From: Bacteroidia bacterium
GTDB taxonomy: Bacteria > Bacteroidota > Bacteroidia > Chitinophagales > Chitinophagaceae
Reading direction: 5' to 3'
Length of the DNA: 54,947 nt
NCBI GenBank assembly: GCA_030427635.1
Contig: JAUIBA010000026.1
Span: forward strand, 1 to 54,947
Shown piece by piece: positions 8,379 through 16,657 of the stretch (within the stretch, counting starts at the first letter, position 1; every line of letters starts with the position of its first letter). A program made the position numbers and the translations under genes. Below the pieces are notes generated by a model that was not told the DNA's origin, did not search any database, and saw nothing but the letters and a program-made list of their open reading frames with translations.

Positions 8379-9061
8379 AAAAAGTCTGCTCCATAATATT
8401 TACGCTGCTGGCCTCATGTTTCAGCCTTTGGGCTCAGGACACAACTGATGTAGGTATACAACTGCAACTCTGGTATGGGAAAGCCTCACTTCAAAGCGGT
8501 AAAGAATACCCATACCGGGACACAACAGTACAGATAAATGTATTCAGGACTTACATATCTGCTATACGCCTCAGCAACAAAGGGAAAGTAGTATGGCATG
8601 AGCCAGACAGCTATCACCTGATAGATATGGCAGATTCATCTTCCTGTTACTTTACCATGCATGTACCATCCGATGTAATGTATGATACTATCATCTGGAA
8701 TCTGGGAATAGACAGCATGGCCAATGTATCGGGAGCTATGGGTGGTGCATTAGACCCCACCCGGGGTATGTACTGGAGCTGGCAGAGTGGCTATATAAAC
8801 CTGAAGCTGGAAGGGACAAGCACCATGTGCCCTGCGAGACAGCATGAATTTCAGTTTCACCTGGGTGGTTACATGCCTCCTTTTGCCAGTGTTCAGGAAG
8901 TGCATATGTCCACCAGACCAGGAAAGGTTATAAACGTATCAGCAGACATTGCCATACTGCTTAACTCCATAGATATATCAGTACAGCAAAGCATTATGAT
9001 ACCCGGCGATGATGCTGTTGCATTATCTTGTATAGCAGCTGGTATTTTCAGTGTAAGATGA
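8375..9061 (+). CDS. MbnP-family copper-binding periplasmic protein
   Basis: The 228-residue protein starts at a TTG overlapping the upstream stop and has a signal peptide ending near LWAQ (residues 18-21). MYWSWQSGYINLKLEG at 132-147 and HEFQFHLGG at 157-165 resemble MbnP, the partner of the di-heme enzyme MbnH in methanobactin loci. In characterised MbnP a conserved tryptophan is oxidised to kynurenine by MbnH, giving a copper site. Candidate tryptophans here include Trp33, Trp74, Trp108, Trp134 and Trp136. The MbnH-like gene follows with an ATGA overlap, which strongly supports the pairing. No methanobactin precursor or biosynthesis gene is visible. Confidence 0.8.
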   Translation: MKKVCSIIFTLLASCFSLWAQDTTDVGIQLQLWYGKASLQSGKEYPYRDTTVQINVFRTYISAIRLSNKGKVVWHEPDSYHLIDMADSSSCYFTMHVPSDVMYDTIIWNLGIDSMANVSGAMGGALDPTRGMYWSWQSGYINLKLEGTSTMCPARQHEFQFHLGGYMPPFASVQEVHMSTRPGKVINVSADIAILLNSIDISVQQSIMIPGDDAVALSCIAAGIFSVR

Positions 9062-10083
9062 AGTACCTGGCAATACTGATACTGTCCTTTATAATACTGG
9101 CTGCATTCACCAGTAACAGTCAGCTGCAGCTGAAACGGCCGAAAGGGTGGCCAGCACCTGTTTATGACAGCAGACATAATCCACTCTCTGCCAATAAAAT
9201 CCTATTGGGGCGGGCATTGTTTCACGACCCTATATTATCGGCCGACAGTACTATATCCTGTGTAAGCTGTCATCTGCAATATTCGGCCTTTACGCACATA
9301 GACCATCAGTTGAGCCATGGCATATATGGTCGTACAGGCAGGCGCAACTCCCCTGCCCTCATGAATCTGGCATGGAGCAAACTGCTTATGTGGGATGGAG
9401 CAGTAAACCATCTGGACATGCAGCCGCTGGCTCCCATTGCCAACAAGGATGAGATGGACATGAGTATAGACAGTGTAATGAAAAGGCTTCAGCGTAGCCC
9501 TGTCTATAAGCGACTGTTCTACAATGCATGGGGCGACAGCAGCATTACCGGCGAGCGGTTTCTGAAATCAATGGCTCAGTTCATGCTCACAATGGTAAGC
9601 AGTAACTCAAAGTATGACAAAGTAATGCGTAAGGAACAGGGCATAGCATTCTCAGAGCAGGAGGAAAGAGGACTGATGCTGTTTCGTCGTTACTGCAATG
9701 AGTGCCATCGTGAGCCATTGTTCACTACCAATGAATTTGCGAATAACGGTCTGCCACCAGACACAACACTTAATGACTATGGGCGAGTAACTATCACACA
9801 TAAGGCAGCAGACTCCCTGCATTTTAAAATACCCACCTTGCGCAATGTAGAATACTCATTCCCTTATATGCATGATGGCAGATTCAGCAGACTGCAGCAG
9901 GTAATAGACCATTATACATCGGGGATAATGCATAGTAATACCCTCTCTCCGGCATTGAATGCACCAATTGCTCTGAGTCCGGAAAACAAGGTAGACCTCG
10001 TAGCCTTTCTTCTCACTTTATCAGACAAGGCATTCCTGTTTGACTCTACCTATTCATTCCCTCATTTTGTTTTTACACCATAG
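9058..10083 (+). CDS. MbnH-like di-heme cytochrome c peroxidase-family protein
   Basis: From the ATG at 9058 the 341-residue product has an uncleaved or cleaved N-terminal hydrophobic segment, then two c-type haem motifs, CVSCH (Cys68, Cys71, His72) and CNECH (Cys213, Cys216, His217). The blocks GRALFHDPILSADSTISCVS, GRRNSPALMN and PTLRNVEYSFPYMHDGRF are those of the bacterial cytochrome c peroxidase/MauG superfamily. Its coupling to an MbnP-like gene makes an MbnH role, oxidising a tryptophan of that partner in the periplasm, the best reading. A plain peroxidase role is the alternative. Confidence 0.85.
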   Translation: MKYLAILILSFIILAAFTSNSQLQLKRPKGWPAPVYDSRHNPLSANKILLGRALFHDPILSADSTISCVSCHLQYSAFTHIDHQLSHGIYGRTGRRNSPALMNLAWSKLLMWDGAVNHLDMQPLAPIANKDEMDMSIDSVMKRLQRSPVYKRLFYNAWGDSSITGERFLKSMAQFMLTMVSSNSKYDKVMRKEQGIAFSEQEERGLMLFRRYCNECHREPLFTTNEFANNGLPPDTTLNDYGRVTITHKAADSLHFKIPTLRNVEYSFPYMHDGRFSRLQQVIDHYTSGIMHSNTLSPALNAPIALSPENKVDLVAFLLTLSDKAFLFDSTYSFPHFVFTP

Positions 10084-10138
10084 CGGGGGAAAACGACAAT
10101 GGAGTCGTCTAAAACAATCAGAAAACAGCTATTAGCAT

Positions 10139-11512
10139 ATGAAACTCAGAAAAAGCATTTTAACGATAGCAGGTGTAGCAGCAGCGCTGCATATGCAGGC
10201 ACAGACAGGCCCTGTCTTTACTTCATGGCTTATTAATACCACCGGCATCACTGGTCGTCATTATATAAGCGGCAGCTCTACTCCTGTATCTGACACATAC
10301 CCTGCCAATGTACAAAGCATAGAATATGCTACAGCTAATGTGTATGTAAAAAGCAGTGGCATCCCTTCTTATATAGTAGGGCCATACCTTGACGGCAATC
10401 CATCATTAGCTACTAACAACAACCATATCTTTAAAGTGCCCCGCAATCCTGCACCAAACACAGGAACGCACACTACTACCCCACTGGGCTCCATAGGTGT
10501 ATTCATCAACGGTGTGCCAATGTACGATTGTAAAGATGCTTTCTCCTATAAAGCATCTACCGGCACTAATGTGCAGATGGGTGACGGCGTGTGGAACAGA
10601 GATGCCATTGTTGCTGAACGTACGGGGTTTGACTGTGCCAAAGGACACCCATCACCCATATTTGCCGGAGGACCGGGTGGTACACTTGTAGGCGGCACAT
10701 ACCACCATCATCAGAACCCAACAGCCTTTAACCTGGATATAGTACCTGTATCAAGTGTTTGTGACCTTTATCTGGCCGACGGCCTTTATTCCATAAACTC
10801 CGGCACACACTCACCGCTTATAGGTTATGCGTTCGATGGATACCCTGTATATGGCGCTTACGGTTATGCCAATAGTGATGGCACCGGCGGCATTGTACGC
10901 ATTAAAAGCAGCTACAAACTAAGAAGTATTACAGCACGTACCCACTATGCCGATGGTACCGATGTGACAGACGGCCCGGCAGTAAGCAGCACTTTCCCGC
11001 TGGGTATATATCGCGAGGACTATGAATACGTAGCTGGCTATGGCGATCTGGATGAGCATAACGGCCGCTTTTGCGTAACGCCGGAATACCCCTCAGGCAC
11101 CTACTGTTACTTTGCTACCGTAGATGCTAACTGGAATTCTGCCTACCCCTATATCGTAGGTCCTACCTACTATGGAGTAGTAAGTGGTGGTAAAGTGAAC
11201 AGTATTACTGAAACAACAACGCCCTATACACCACCTACGGCAGTAACCACAATGAAAAAAGGGAGTCTTGATGCCACCATATTCCCTAATCCCGCCGGAG
11301 ACATAATAGCCATTCAGATACAGGGCATACTAACTACAGATGTGAACATGACACTTTATGACATTACCGGAAGGCAGATAAGTACCTCCCGCATCAATCA
11401 GGGCAGCACTATTGCTTATATAGATGCACGTACCCTGTATAATGGTGACTATGTAGTACGCCTCACATCAGGTGATGCTGCTGTAACTAAAAAGGTAACG
11501 ATAAGCAGGTAA
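10139..11512 (+). CDS. YHYH-domain protein with T9SS C-terminal sorting domain
   Basis: The 457-residue protein has a signal peptide (residues 1-22, ending MQAQ). A central YHYH-type domain carries GGTYHHHQNP near residue 185 and GYAFDGYPVYGAYGY near residue 230. The last 80 or so residues form a T9SS sorting domain: IFPNPAGD, then TLYDITGRQI and a final VTISR. It should be exported to the periplasm and then moved to the surface or released by type IX secretion. YHYH domains are histidine-rich and often lie near copper or haem proteins, so a metal-linked role alongside MbnP/MbnH is plausible but unproven. Confidence 0.85.
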   Translation: MKLRKSILTIAGVAAALHMQAQTGPVFTSWLINTTGITGRHYISGSSTPVSDTYPANVQSIEYATANVYVKSSGIPSYIVGPYLDGNPSLATNNNHIFKVPRNPAPNTGTHTTTPLGSIGVFINGVPMYDCKDAFSYKASTGTNVQMGDGVWNRDAIVAERTGFDCAKGHPSPIFAGGPGGTLVGGTYHHHQNPTAFNLDIVPVSSVCDLYLADGLYSINSGTHSPLIGYAFDGYPVYGAYGYANSDGTGGIVRIKSSYKLRSITARTHYADGTDVTDGPAVSSTFPLGIYREDYEYVAGYGDLDEHNGRFCVTPEYPSGTYCYFATVDANWNSAYPYIVGPTYYGVVSGGKVNSITETTTPYTPPTAVTTMKKGSLDATIFPNPAGDIIAIQIQGILTTDVNMTLYDITGRQISTSRINQGSTIAYIDARTLYNGDYVVRLTSGDAAVTKKVTISR

Positions 11513-11539
11513 AGAGCAGGCACTACAATACAAATATGA

Positions 11540-11570
11540 CCGGGGCTATTATTGCTGGTACCGGCCCCGG
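11540..11570 (+). terminator. Hairpin after the YHYH gene
   Basis: CCGGGGC (11540-11546) pairs with GCCCCGG (11564-11570) around a 17-nt loop, followed by CATTTTC. Confidence 0.5.
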
Positions 11571-11582
11571 CATTTTCTACCC

Positions 11583-11615
11583 AACAGGCATCTGACACAG
11601 ATGCCTGTTGTTTTT
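11583..11615. terminator. Terminator between convergent genes
   Basis: Perfect 11-bp arms AACAGGCATCT and AGATGCCTGTT flank GACAC, followed by GTTTTT on the plus strand. It should end transcripts arriving from the YHYH gene. It lies right at the stop of the minus-strand LysE gene and may also serve that gene. Confidence 0.75.
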
Positions 11616-12279
11616 ACCTGGACAGGATGCGGTTAATCTCAGATGATTCTCCTGACGAGTGAATATTTACAACCGTACCCACCATAAGAGCAATGCCAAT
11701 AGCCAGCAGACATGCAGCAGAAATACGCTGCACATATATCACTTTACGCACCGTTAGGAATCTCTTGATACGATCGGCCAGAAACACTTTGGAAAAGTCA
11801 ATACCCAGAATAATAACGAGTGCAGTACCAAACAATATGAATCTATAAAACCCGGATGTCTGAGATGTTACAGCAACGGCTCCCAGCCAGGTAACTATAA
11901 CGCCAGGATTGAGTGTATTGACCAGAAACCCACTAAACCATATTTTCATCAGATCGCCGCCTGATATGGCTAGTTGTACTGTAGATGGTCGTTTGGGCTT
12001 TAGCTTTTTCAGCAGCCCAGACAGCCCTATAGCCATCAGTGCTACGGCACCGCCAAATGCTATGTGCCGTTCATAAGGCTCCAGATACCGGAGCCATGAT
12101 GCCGCAACATTGGCAATAGTCACATACATAGCATCTGATACAGATACACCTAACACAAAGGCAAGACCAGCCTTATAACTAAAGTTAAGACTATACCTGA
12201 TGATGGCGAACAACGTAGGCCCTACCGAAATAGCCATAAAAAGACCTACAAGCACCCCTTTAAACAATGCATCTGCCAT
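11614..12279 (-). CDS. LysE/RhtB-family amino acid exporter
   Basis: The 221-residue inner-membrane protein has about six hydrophobic segments. Its start, LFKGVLVGLFMAISVGPTLF, is the family signature (G-x-x-x-x-x-x-x-GP near the N-terminus), and the central loop after TM3 is basic (LLKKLKPKRP). LysE-family proteins export amino acids or related metabolites using the proton gradient. Bacteroidota members are numerous and mostly uncharacterised, so the substrate is unknown. It is a single gene, convergent with the YHYH gene. Confidence 0.88.
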   Translation of the reverse strand: MADALFKGVLVGLFMAISVGPTLFAIIRYSLNFSYKAGLAFVLGVSVSDAMYVTIANVAASWLRYLEPYERHIAFGGAVALMAIGLSGLLKKLKPKRPSTVQLAISGGDLMKIWFSGFLVNTLNPGVIVTWLGAVAVTSQTSGFYRFILFGTALVIILGIDFSKVFLADRIKRFLTVRKVIYVQRISAACLLAIGIALMVGTVVNIHSSGESSEINRILSR

Positions 12280-12382
12280 ATACTACTACCCGCAAGATAC
12301 AGAAAATAGCCCGTTAGCTGTATGATGTATATCCTTATACTGCACATGACCTGCATCATGAAGCAGATAGGTTTTTAGATTG

Positions 12383-12390
12383 TAACTTTG
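12383..12390 (+). promoter_or_regulatory. TAnnTTTG promoter box
   Basis: TAACTTTG lies 21 nt before the ATG at 12412 and is a good match to the Bacteroidota -7 element. Confidence 0.6.
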
Positions 12391-12411
12391 CGCCCATTCT
12401 AAAATGGCATT

Positions 12412-13284
12412 ATGATAAAAGCGGCAGGCTTTACAGGGATAGCACTTATCACACTCCTGAGTGGTATAAATACACCGGCATTCGGTAAAGAGAAAAAAGA
12501 AAGAACAAGATCTGTATATTTCAGTTGGGGATATAATACCGCTACCTACACTAAGTCAACGGTACACATCAAACAGCCATCTCTGGGCAACGACTACAAA
12601 TTTGTAAAAGTGAAAGCCCATGACAACCGTGGCTGGAATCATCGCCTGCTACATCAGCAACTGACAATACCTCAATACAATTACCGTCTGGGTATGTATT
12701 TTAATAAAGCTCAGGATCTGGCCATAGAGTTAAACTTTGATCATGTAAAGTATATTATAGCTGAAGGACAGAGTATTAAAACAGAAGGAACGATGAATTA
12801 TGCCCCCTATAATGGCAATATCATGTTCACTCAGGCCAATGGCTTTTACTATTTTCTGAACAACGGCGCTAACTTTTTCTGCTTCAACATTGTGAAACGC
12901 AAGGGTCTTTACAGCACTAAAGACAGGAATCTATACATAGACCTCACTGGCAAGGCAGGTGCCGGACCGGTAATACCACATGTAGAAAACAGCATCTTCG
13001 GCAAAAAGAATGATAAAGGGTTTCAGTTCGGCGGATGGAATGCCGGACTTGAAACAGCAGTACGGGTAACATTTATGAAATATGCCTATCTGGAATTTGC
13101 CCAGAAAGTAGATTATGCCCGCTACAGCAACCTGAAAGTATATGAGGGCCGTGCCCGCCAGGCATTCGGCACTTATGAGCTGATACTGAGCCTGGGCGCT
13201 ATGATACCGACTACAAAGAACAATCCGCTGTTTACTCCCGCAGCACATGAAAATACCGGAAAGGAACAACAAACAGGTGAATAG
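12412..13284 (+). CDS. Secreted protein, probable outer-membrane beta-barrel
   Basis: The 290-residue product has a signal peptide (residues 1-25, ending PAFG). It then shows alternating aromatic strands such as VYFSWGYNTATYTK, YRLGMYFNKAQDLAIELNFD and LETAVRVTFMKYAYLEFAQK, a pattern typical of small outer-membrane barrels. I do not recognise a named family, and no partner gene is adjacent. The tail (KNNPLFTPAAHENTGKEQQ) is polar. A clear promoter box precedes it, so it is probably a single-gene unit. Confidence 0.75.
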   Translation: MIKAAGFTGIALITLLSGINTPAFGKEKKERTRSVYFSWGYNTATYTKSTVHIKQPSLGNDYKFVKVKAHDNRGWNHRLLHQQLTIPQYNYRLGMYFNKAQDLAIELNFDHVKYIIAEGQSIKTEGTMNYAPYNGNIMFTQANGFYYFLNNGANFFCFNIVKRKGLYSTKDRNLYIDLTGKAGAGPVIPHVENSIFGKKNDKGFQFGGWNAGLETAVRVTFMKYAYLEFAQKVDYARYSNLKVYEGRARQAFGTYELILSLGAMIPTTKNNPLFTPAAHENTGKEQQTGE

Positions 13285-13318
13285 AGTACCCCTTCGTCAT
13301 AATTTGATACGGGTTGGC

Positions 13319-13326
13319 TATTTTTG
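13319..13326 (+). promoter_or_regulatory. TAnnTTTG promoter box of thiH
   Basis: TATTTTTG lies 22 nt before the thiH start codon. No thiamine-pyrophosphate riboswitch is recognisable in this short leader. Confidence 0.55.
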
Positions 13327-13348
13327 CTGTTGATATATACAACAAGCA

Positions 13349-14479
13349 ATGTTCAGAGAGGTATTTGAAAGGTATAGCTGGGATAATGTAGTTGCTGACA
13401 TATATGCCCGCAAGGCTTCTGATGTAGAGCGGGCACTGAATAGCAGAAAGCGTACAGTGGACGACTTCATGTCACTGATATCACCTGCGGCTGCTCCATA
13501 CCTGGAGCAAATGGCCAGAATGAGCAAGGCCACAACTCAAAAGCGGTTTGGAAAGACGGTACAGCTATATGCACCACTATACCTGTCTAATGAGTGTCAG
13601 AATATTTGTACCTATTGCGGGTTCAGCCTTGACAATAAGATAAAGCGTCGTACACTGAGTGGTGTGGAAATACTACAGGAGGCCGCCTACCTGAAACAGC
13701 AGGGCTTTGATCATGTACTGCTGGTAACAGGAGAGGCAAACAAAACCGTAGGAGTAGAGTATATAAGGCAGGCAATTAAAATGCTGCGCCCTATGTTTTC
13801 CAACATATCTATAGAGGTACAACCGCTGGAGCAGGAAGAATATGAACTATTAATAGCAGAAGGACTGCATGCGGTACTCGTATATCAGGAAACCTATAAC
13901 AAAGAGCATTATAAGATACACCACCCTAAAGGAAAGAAGTCAAACTTTGAATACAGGCTGGCAACCCCTGACCGACTGGGGAATGCAGGAATACATAAAG
14001 TAGGGCTGGGTGTACTGATAGGGCTGGAAGACTGGCGTGCCGATAACTTTTTCACTGCATTACACATCAATTATCTGGAGCGTAATTTCTGGCAGACAAA
14101 ATACAGCATATCATTTCCCCGGCTACGCCCTGCAGAGGGGCTTATAGAACCAAAGGTAGCTATCAGCGACCGGGAACTTGTGCAGCTGATATGTGCATGG
14201 CGCCTGTTTGACGAAGAGCTGGAGCTATCCGTATCTACCAGAGAGAACGCCACATTCAGAGATAACATACTGCAACTGGGCGCTACTACCATTAGCGCAG
14301 GTTCACGCACCAATCCCGGTGGCTATGCAGTAGAGCCGGAATCACTGGAGCAGTTTTCGGTGGATGACAACCGTACTGTAAGTGAGATAAAGGATATGAT
14401 AGCCACTAAAGGCTATAAACCGGTATGGAAAGACTGGGACCGATTTGCCATAAAACCACTGCATACCCATGCTGTCTGA
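13349..14479 (+). CDS. thiH: 2-iminoacetate synthase ThiH
   Basis: ThiH is a radical-SAM tyrosine lyase that makes dehydroglycine for the thiazole half of thiamine, releasing p-cresol. The [4Fe-4S]-binding CxxxCxxC is seen as C83-QNI-C87-TY-C90. LLVTGEANKTVGVEYI, the barrel segment VLIGLEDWRAD and the C-terminal ISAGSRTNPGGY block are those of ThiH. The 376-residue length is normal. It overlaps the next gene, a ThiF/MoeB-type adenylyltransferase, by 11 bp, consistent with joint thiazole synthesis. No thiC, thiE, thiG or thiS lies in the window. Confidence 0.93.
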   Translation: MFREVFERYSWDNVVADIYARKASDVERALNSRKRTVDDFMSLISPAAAPYLEQMARMSKATTQKRFGKTVQLYAPLYLSNECQNICTYCGFSLDNKIKRRTLSGVEILQEAAYLKQQGFDHVLLVTGEANKTVGVEYIRQAIKMLRPMFSNISIEVQPLEQEEYELLIAEGLHAVLVYQETYNKEHYKIHHPKGKKSNFEYRLATPDRLGNAGIHKVGLGVLIGLEDWRADNFFTALHINYLERNFWQTKYSISFPRLRPAEGLIEPKVAISDRELVQLICAWRLFDEELELSVSTRENATFRDNILQLGATTISAGSRTNPGGYAVEPESLEQFSVDDNRTVSEIKDMIATKGYKPVWKDWDRFAIKPLHTHAV

Positions 14480-15548
14480 CCAGGAACATATGCGCTACAG
14501 CAGGCAAACCATGCTGCCCGAGATAGGCATAGCAGGTCAGGAACTGCTGGCAGCCGCGAGGGTACTGATAATAGGTGCCGGAGGACTGGGATGCCCTATA
14601 CTTACCTACCTGACCGCAGCCGGCGTAGGTACCATTGGTATAGCAGACGGAGATATTGTATCTATTACCAATCTGCAAAGACAGATTCTCTACGGTACAG
14701 CCGACATAGGCAATGGAAAGGCTGTAACTGCAGCAAAACGGCTGAAAGAGCAGAACTCAGATATAAATATCATAGTACACGAGTGCTTTGCAGACAGCAG
14801 CAACATACTGGACCTTATAGCCGAATACGACATCATTGTAGATGGCTCTGACAATTTTGACACCCGGTATCTGGTAAACGATGCCTGTGTAATGACAGGA
14901 AAGCCTATGGTTTCTGGTGCCATTTATCGGTTTGAAGGGCAAATATCTGTATTCAACTATAAAGGTGGACCAACCTACAGATGTATTTTCCCCGAGCCGC
15001 CCGGTGCCGGTGAATCGCCTAACTGCGCTGAAATAGGAGTAGTAGCTACCCTACCCGGCATTGTAGGTACCATGCAGGCAAATGAAGTAATAAAGATGAT
15101 AACTGGTGCCGGCGAGGTACTGGCCGGTAGACTCCTTGTTATTGATGCACTTACCCTTACTACACATACTTTCAGATTTCCGCTCGTAGCAGATAATCTT
15201 CTTATAAAGGAACTACCAGAGTTGCATATGAATACATGCAACTCTGCAGTGCCACATCTCCTTTCTATGGCAGATATACAGCGCATGTTAGCCTCAGATG
15301 CTAATACGCAACTGGTAGATGTAAGAGAGCCTGAAGAGCATGCATTGCGGAATATAGGCGGAATAAACCTTCCTATATCAGCCCCGGAAAGCAAGTATCA
15401 TATACTGAATCCAACTATGCCGGTAGTTCTTTATTGTGCATCGGGGAAAAGAAGTGCATTTGCTCATAATGCATTAAAGGCGGCAGGCTTCACTGAAGTT
15501 TATGAACTGAAAGGGGGCATCAATGCCATTACGGAACAGCTACTGTAA
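14469..15548 (+). CDS. HesA/MoeB/ThiF adenylyltransferase with C-terminal rhodanese domain
   Basis: The 359-residue protein has an E1-like adenylyltransferase domain (about residues 8-250) with GAGGLG at 36-41 and NLQRQILY at 68-75. A rhodanese domain (about 265-355) has its active-site Cys323 in LYCASGKRSAF. Such proteins adenylate the C-terminus of a ubiquitin-like sulfur carrier (ThiS or MoaD) and load it with sulfur. Overlap with thiH favours a thiamine role, but the fusion also resembles MOCS3/MoeBR proteins serving molybdopterin, and fdhD lies nearby. The gene ends 20 bp inside the convergent lipoprotein gene. Confidence 0.9.
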   Translation: MLSDQEHMRYSRQTMLPEIGIAGQELLAAARVLIIGAGGLGCPILTYLTAAGVGTIGIADGDIVSITNLQRQILYGTADIGNGKAVTAAKRLKEQNSDINIIVHECFADSSNILDLIAEYDIIVDGSDNFDTRYLVNDACVMTGKPMVSGAIYRFEGQISVFNYKGGPTYRCIFPEPPGAGESPNCAEIGVVATLPGIVGTMQANEVIKMITGAGEVLAGRLLVIDALTLTTHTFRFPLVADNLLIKELPELHMNTCNSAVPHLLSMADIQRMLASDANTQLVDVREPEEHALRNIGGINLPISAPESKYHILNPTMPVVLYCASGKRSAFAHNALKAAGFTEVYELKGGINAITEQLL

Positions 15549-16011
15549 AGCTGCCATTTACAATAGACACTGTATCTGCCACAAAACTAAAAGAGCCGGA
15601 TAATACGCCACCGGTATCTGCAAGAACGGAAAAAGTACCAGCACTGCCGTAATGCCGTATATTTCCCAGGTAATAAGCAGCCGTATTTACAGGCGGATTT
15701 ATGTTATAATTACCGGGTCCTTTAAAGTCTGTAATATTGAAAGTAATAGTACTGGCCACGCCATCCTTCAGCTGAGTGGCAGACAACAACAGGCTGAAAG
15801 TAGTGGTATCGTTTGCTGAGTTTTTTACTTTATAACTGTATGCAGAATCGGTTTTCCACTGGATACCATTAACCAGTGCCGACATAACCAGCAAAGAGTC
15901 TATGCTATTGTCCTGCTTTATGCTATCTACATTGGCAGGCCCCCTCTTCTTACGACAGGCCCCTGTAGCAGCAATAATGAAAATGATAATAATGACAACT
16001 ATACGTCTCAT
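15529..16011 (-). CDS. Putative lipoprotein, family A member 1
   Basis: The 160-residue product has a hydrophobic N-terminus followed by a lipobox-like ATGAC (Cys19) and basic residues. The rest is beta-rich, with a late repeat of the form LSGSFSFVADTVSIVNGSF before the C-terminus. It shares this architecture with the products at 16076-16540 and 41562-42005. I do not know a function. Its 3' end overlaps the adenylyltransferase gene tail to tail. Confidence 0.8.
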   Translation of the reverse strand: MRRIVVIIIIFIIAATGACRKKRGPANVDSIKQDNSIDSLLVMSALVNGIQWKTDSAYSYKVKNSANDTTTFSLLLSATQLKDGVASTITFNITDFKGPGNYNINPPVNTAAYYLGNIRHYGSAGTFSVLADTGGVLSGSFSFVADTVSIVNGSFTVAVP

Positions 16012-16075
16012 GAAAAGGGATTACCGGTATATAAACGCAATTATCCAGGGTATTCGTATCAACCCTTTACAATAA

Positions 16076-16540
16076 TTATGGCTTATTGGCTACAAACTTA
16101 CCATTGGTAAGTGCAATCCCGTCATCTGTATTGAACGAAAAATAGCCCGATATTGTAGTGCTGGATACAGAATTAATAGAAACAATACCACCTAAACCTA
16201 CTGCAGGAGTGCCGCTGTGTATATACATAGCACCTGCCTGTCCCTGTACTATGGAGAATGTACCGGTTACACCTTTATAATTAGCAATGCTGATTATAAT
16301 TTCATCATCAGGGCTTACCCTGTCTGATGTATATCCGTTGATAATCAACGTTGTAGAAGTATCTAACCGCTGAGTGTCAATTGTTGAAGTACGTACCGAC
16401 GAGGCAATGAATTTATAATTTCCTATGTCTACTGTCATTGAAGGATTGGTAGTAGTAACATAAGGACGGTTTTTTATACAGCCAACAAACGCAAAGCAAG
16501 CAGCAAGAATCACCAAAGCGGATACAACGACTTTCTTCAT
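16076..16540 (-). CDS. Putative lipoprotein, family A member 2
   Basis: This 154-residue product has a signal sequence with lipobox FVGC (Cys21). A beta-rich domain ends with ISGYFSFNTDDGIALTNGKF, nearly the same pattern as its neighbour. ISIANYKGVTGTFSI corresponds to NITDFKGPGNYNI in the downstream paralogue. The two probably arose by tandem duplication and may be cotranscribed (65-bp gap). Lipidation and outer-membrane placement are inferred from the lipobox. Confidence 0.8.
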   Translation of the reverse strand: MKKVVVSALVILAACFAFVGCIKNRPYVTTTNPSMTVDIGNYKFIASSVRTSTIDTQRLDTSTTLIINGYTSDRVSPDDEIIISIANYKGVTGTFSIVQGQAGAMYIHSGTPAVGLGGIVSINSVSSTTISGYFSFNTDDGIALTNGKFVANKP

Positions 16541-16657
16541 TTTCCGATATTTCTGCTAAGATAATTCAAAATATTCTTAAAAATCAAGCGTAACAAAGCA
16601 TTGATTTCACACCTTACCCACTTATTATGAGTGGTTGCATATCGCATACCCGGCCAC

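Noticed and set aside
13327..13348. Possible thiamine-pyrophosphate riboswitch before thiH
   Set aside because: The leader between promoter box and start codon is only 22 nt, too short for a THI element, and no THI consensus is seen upstream.
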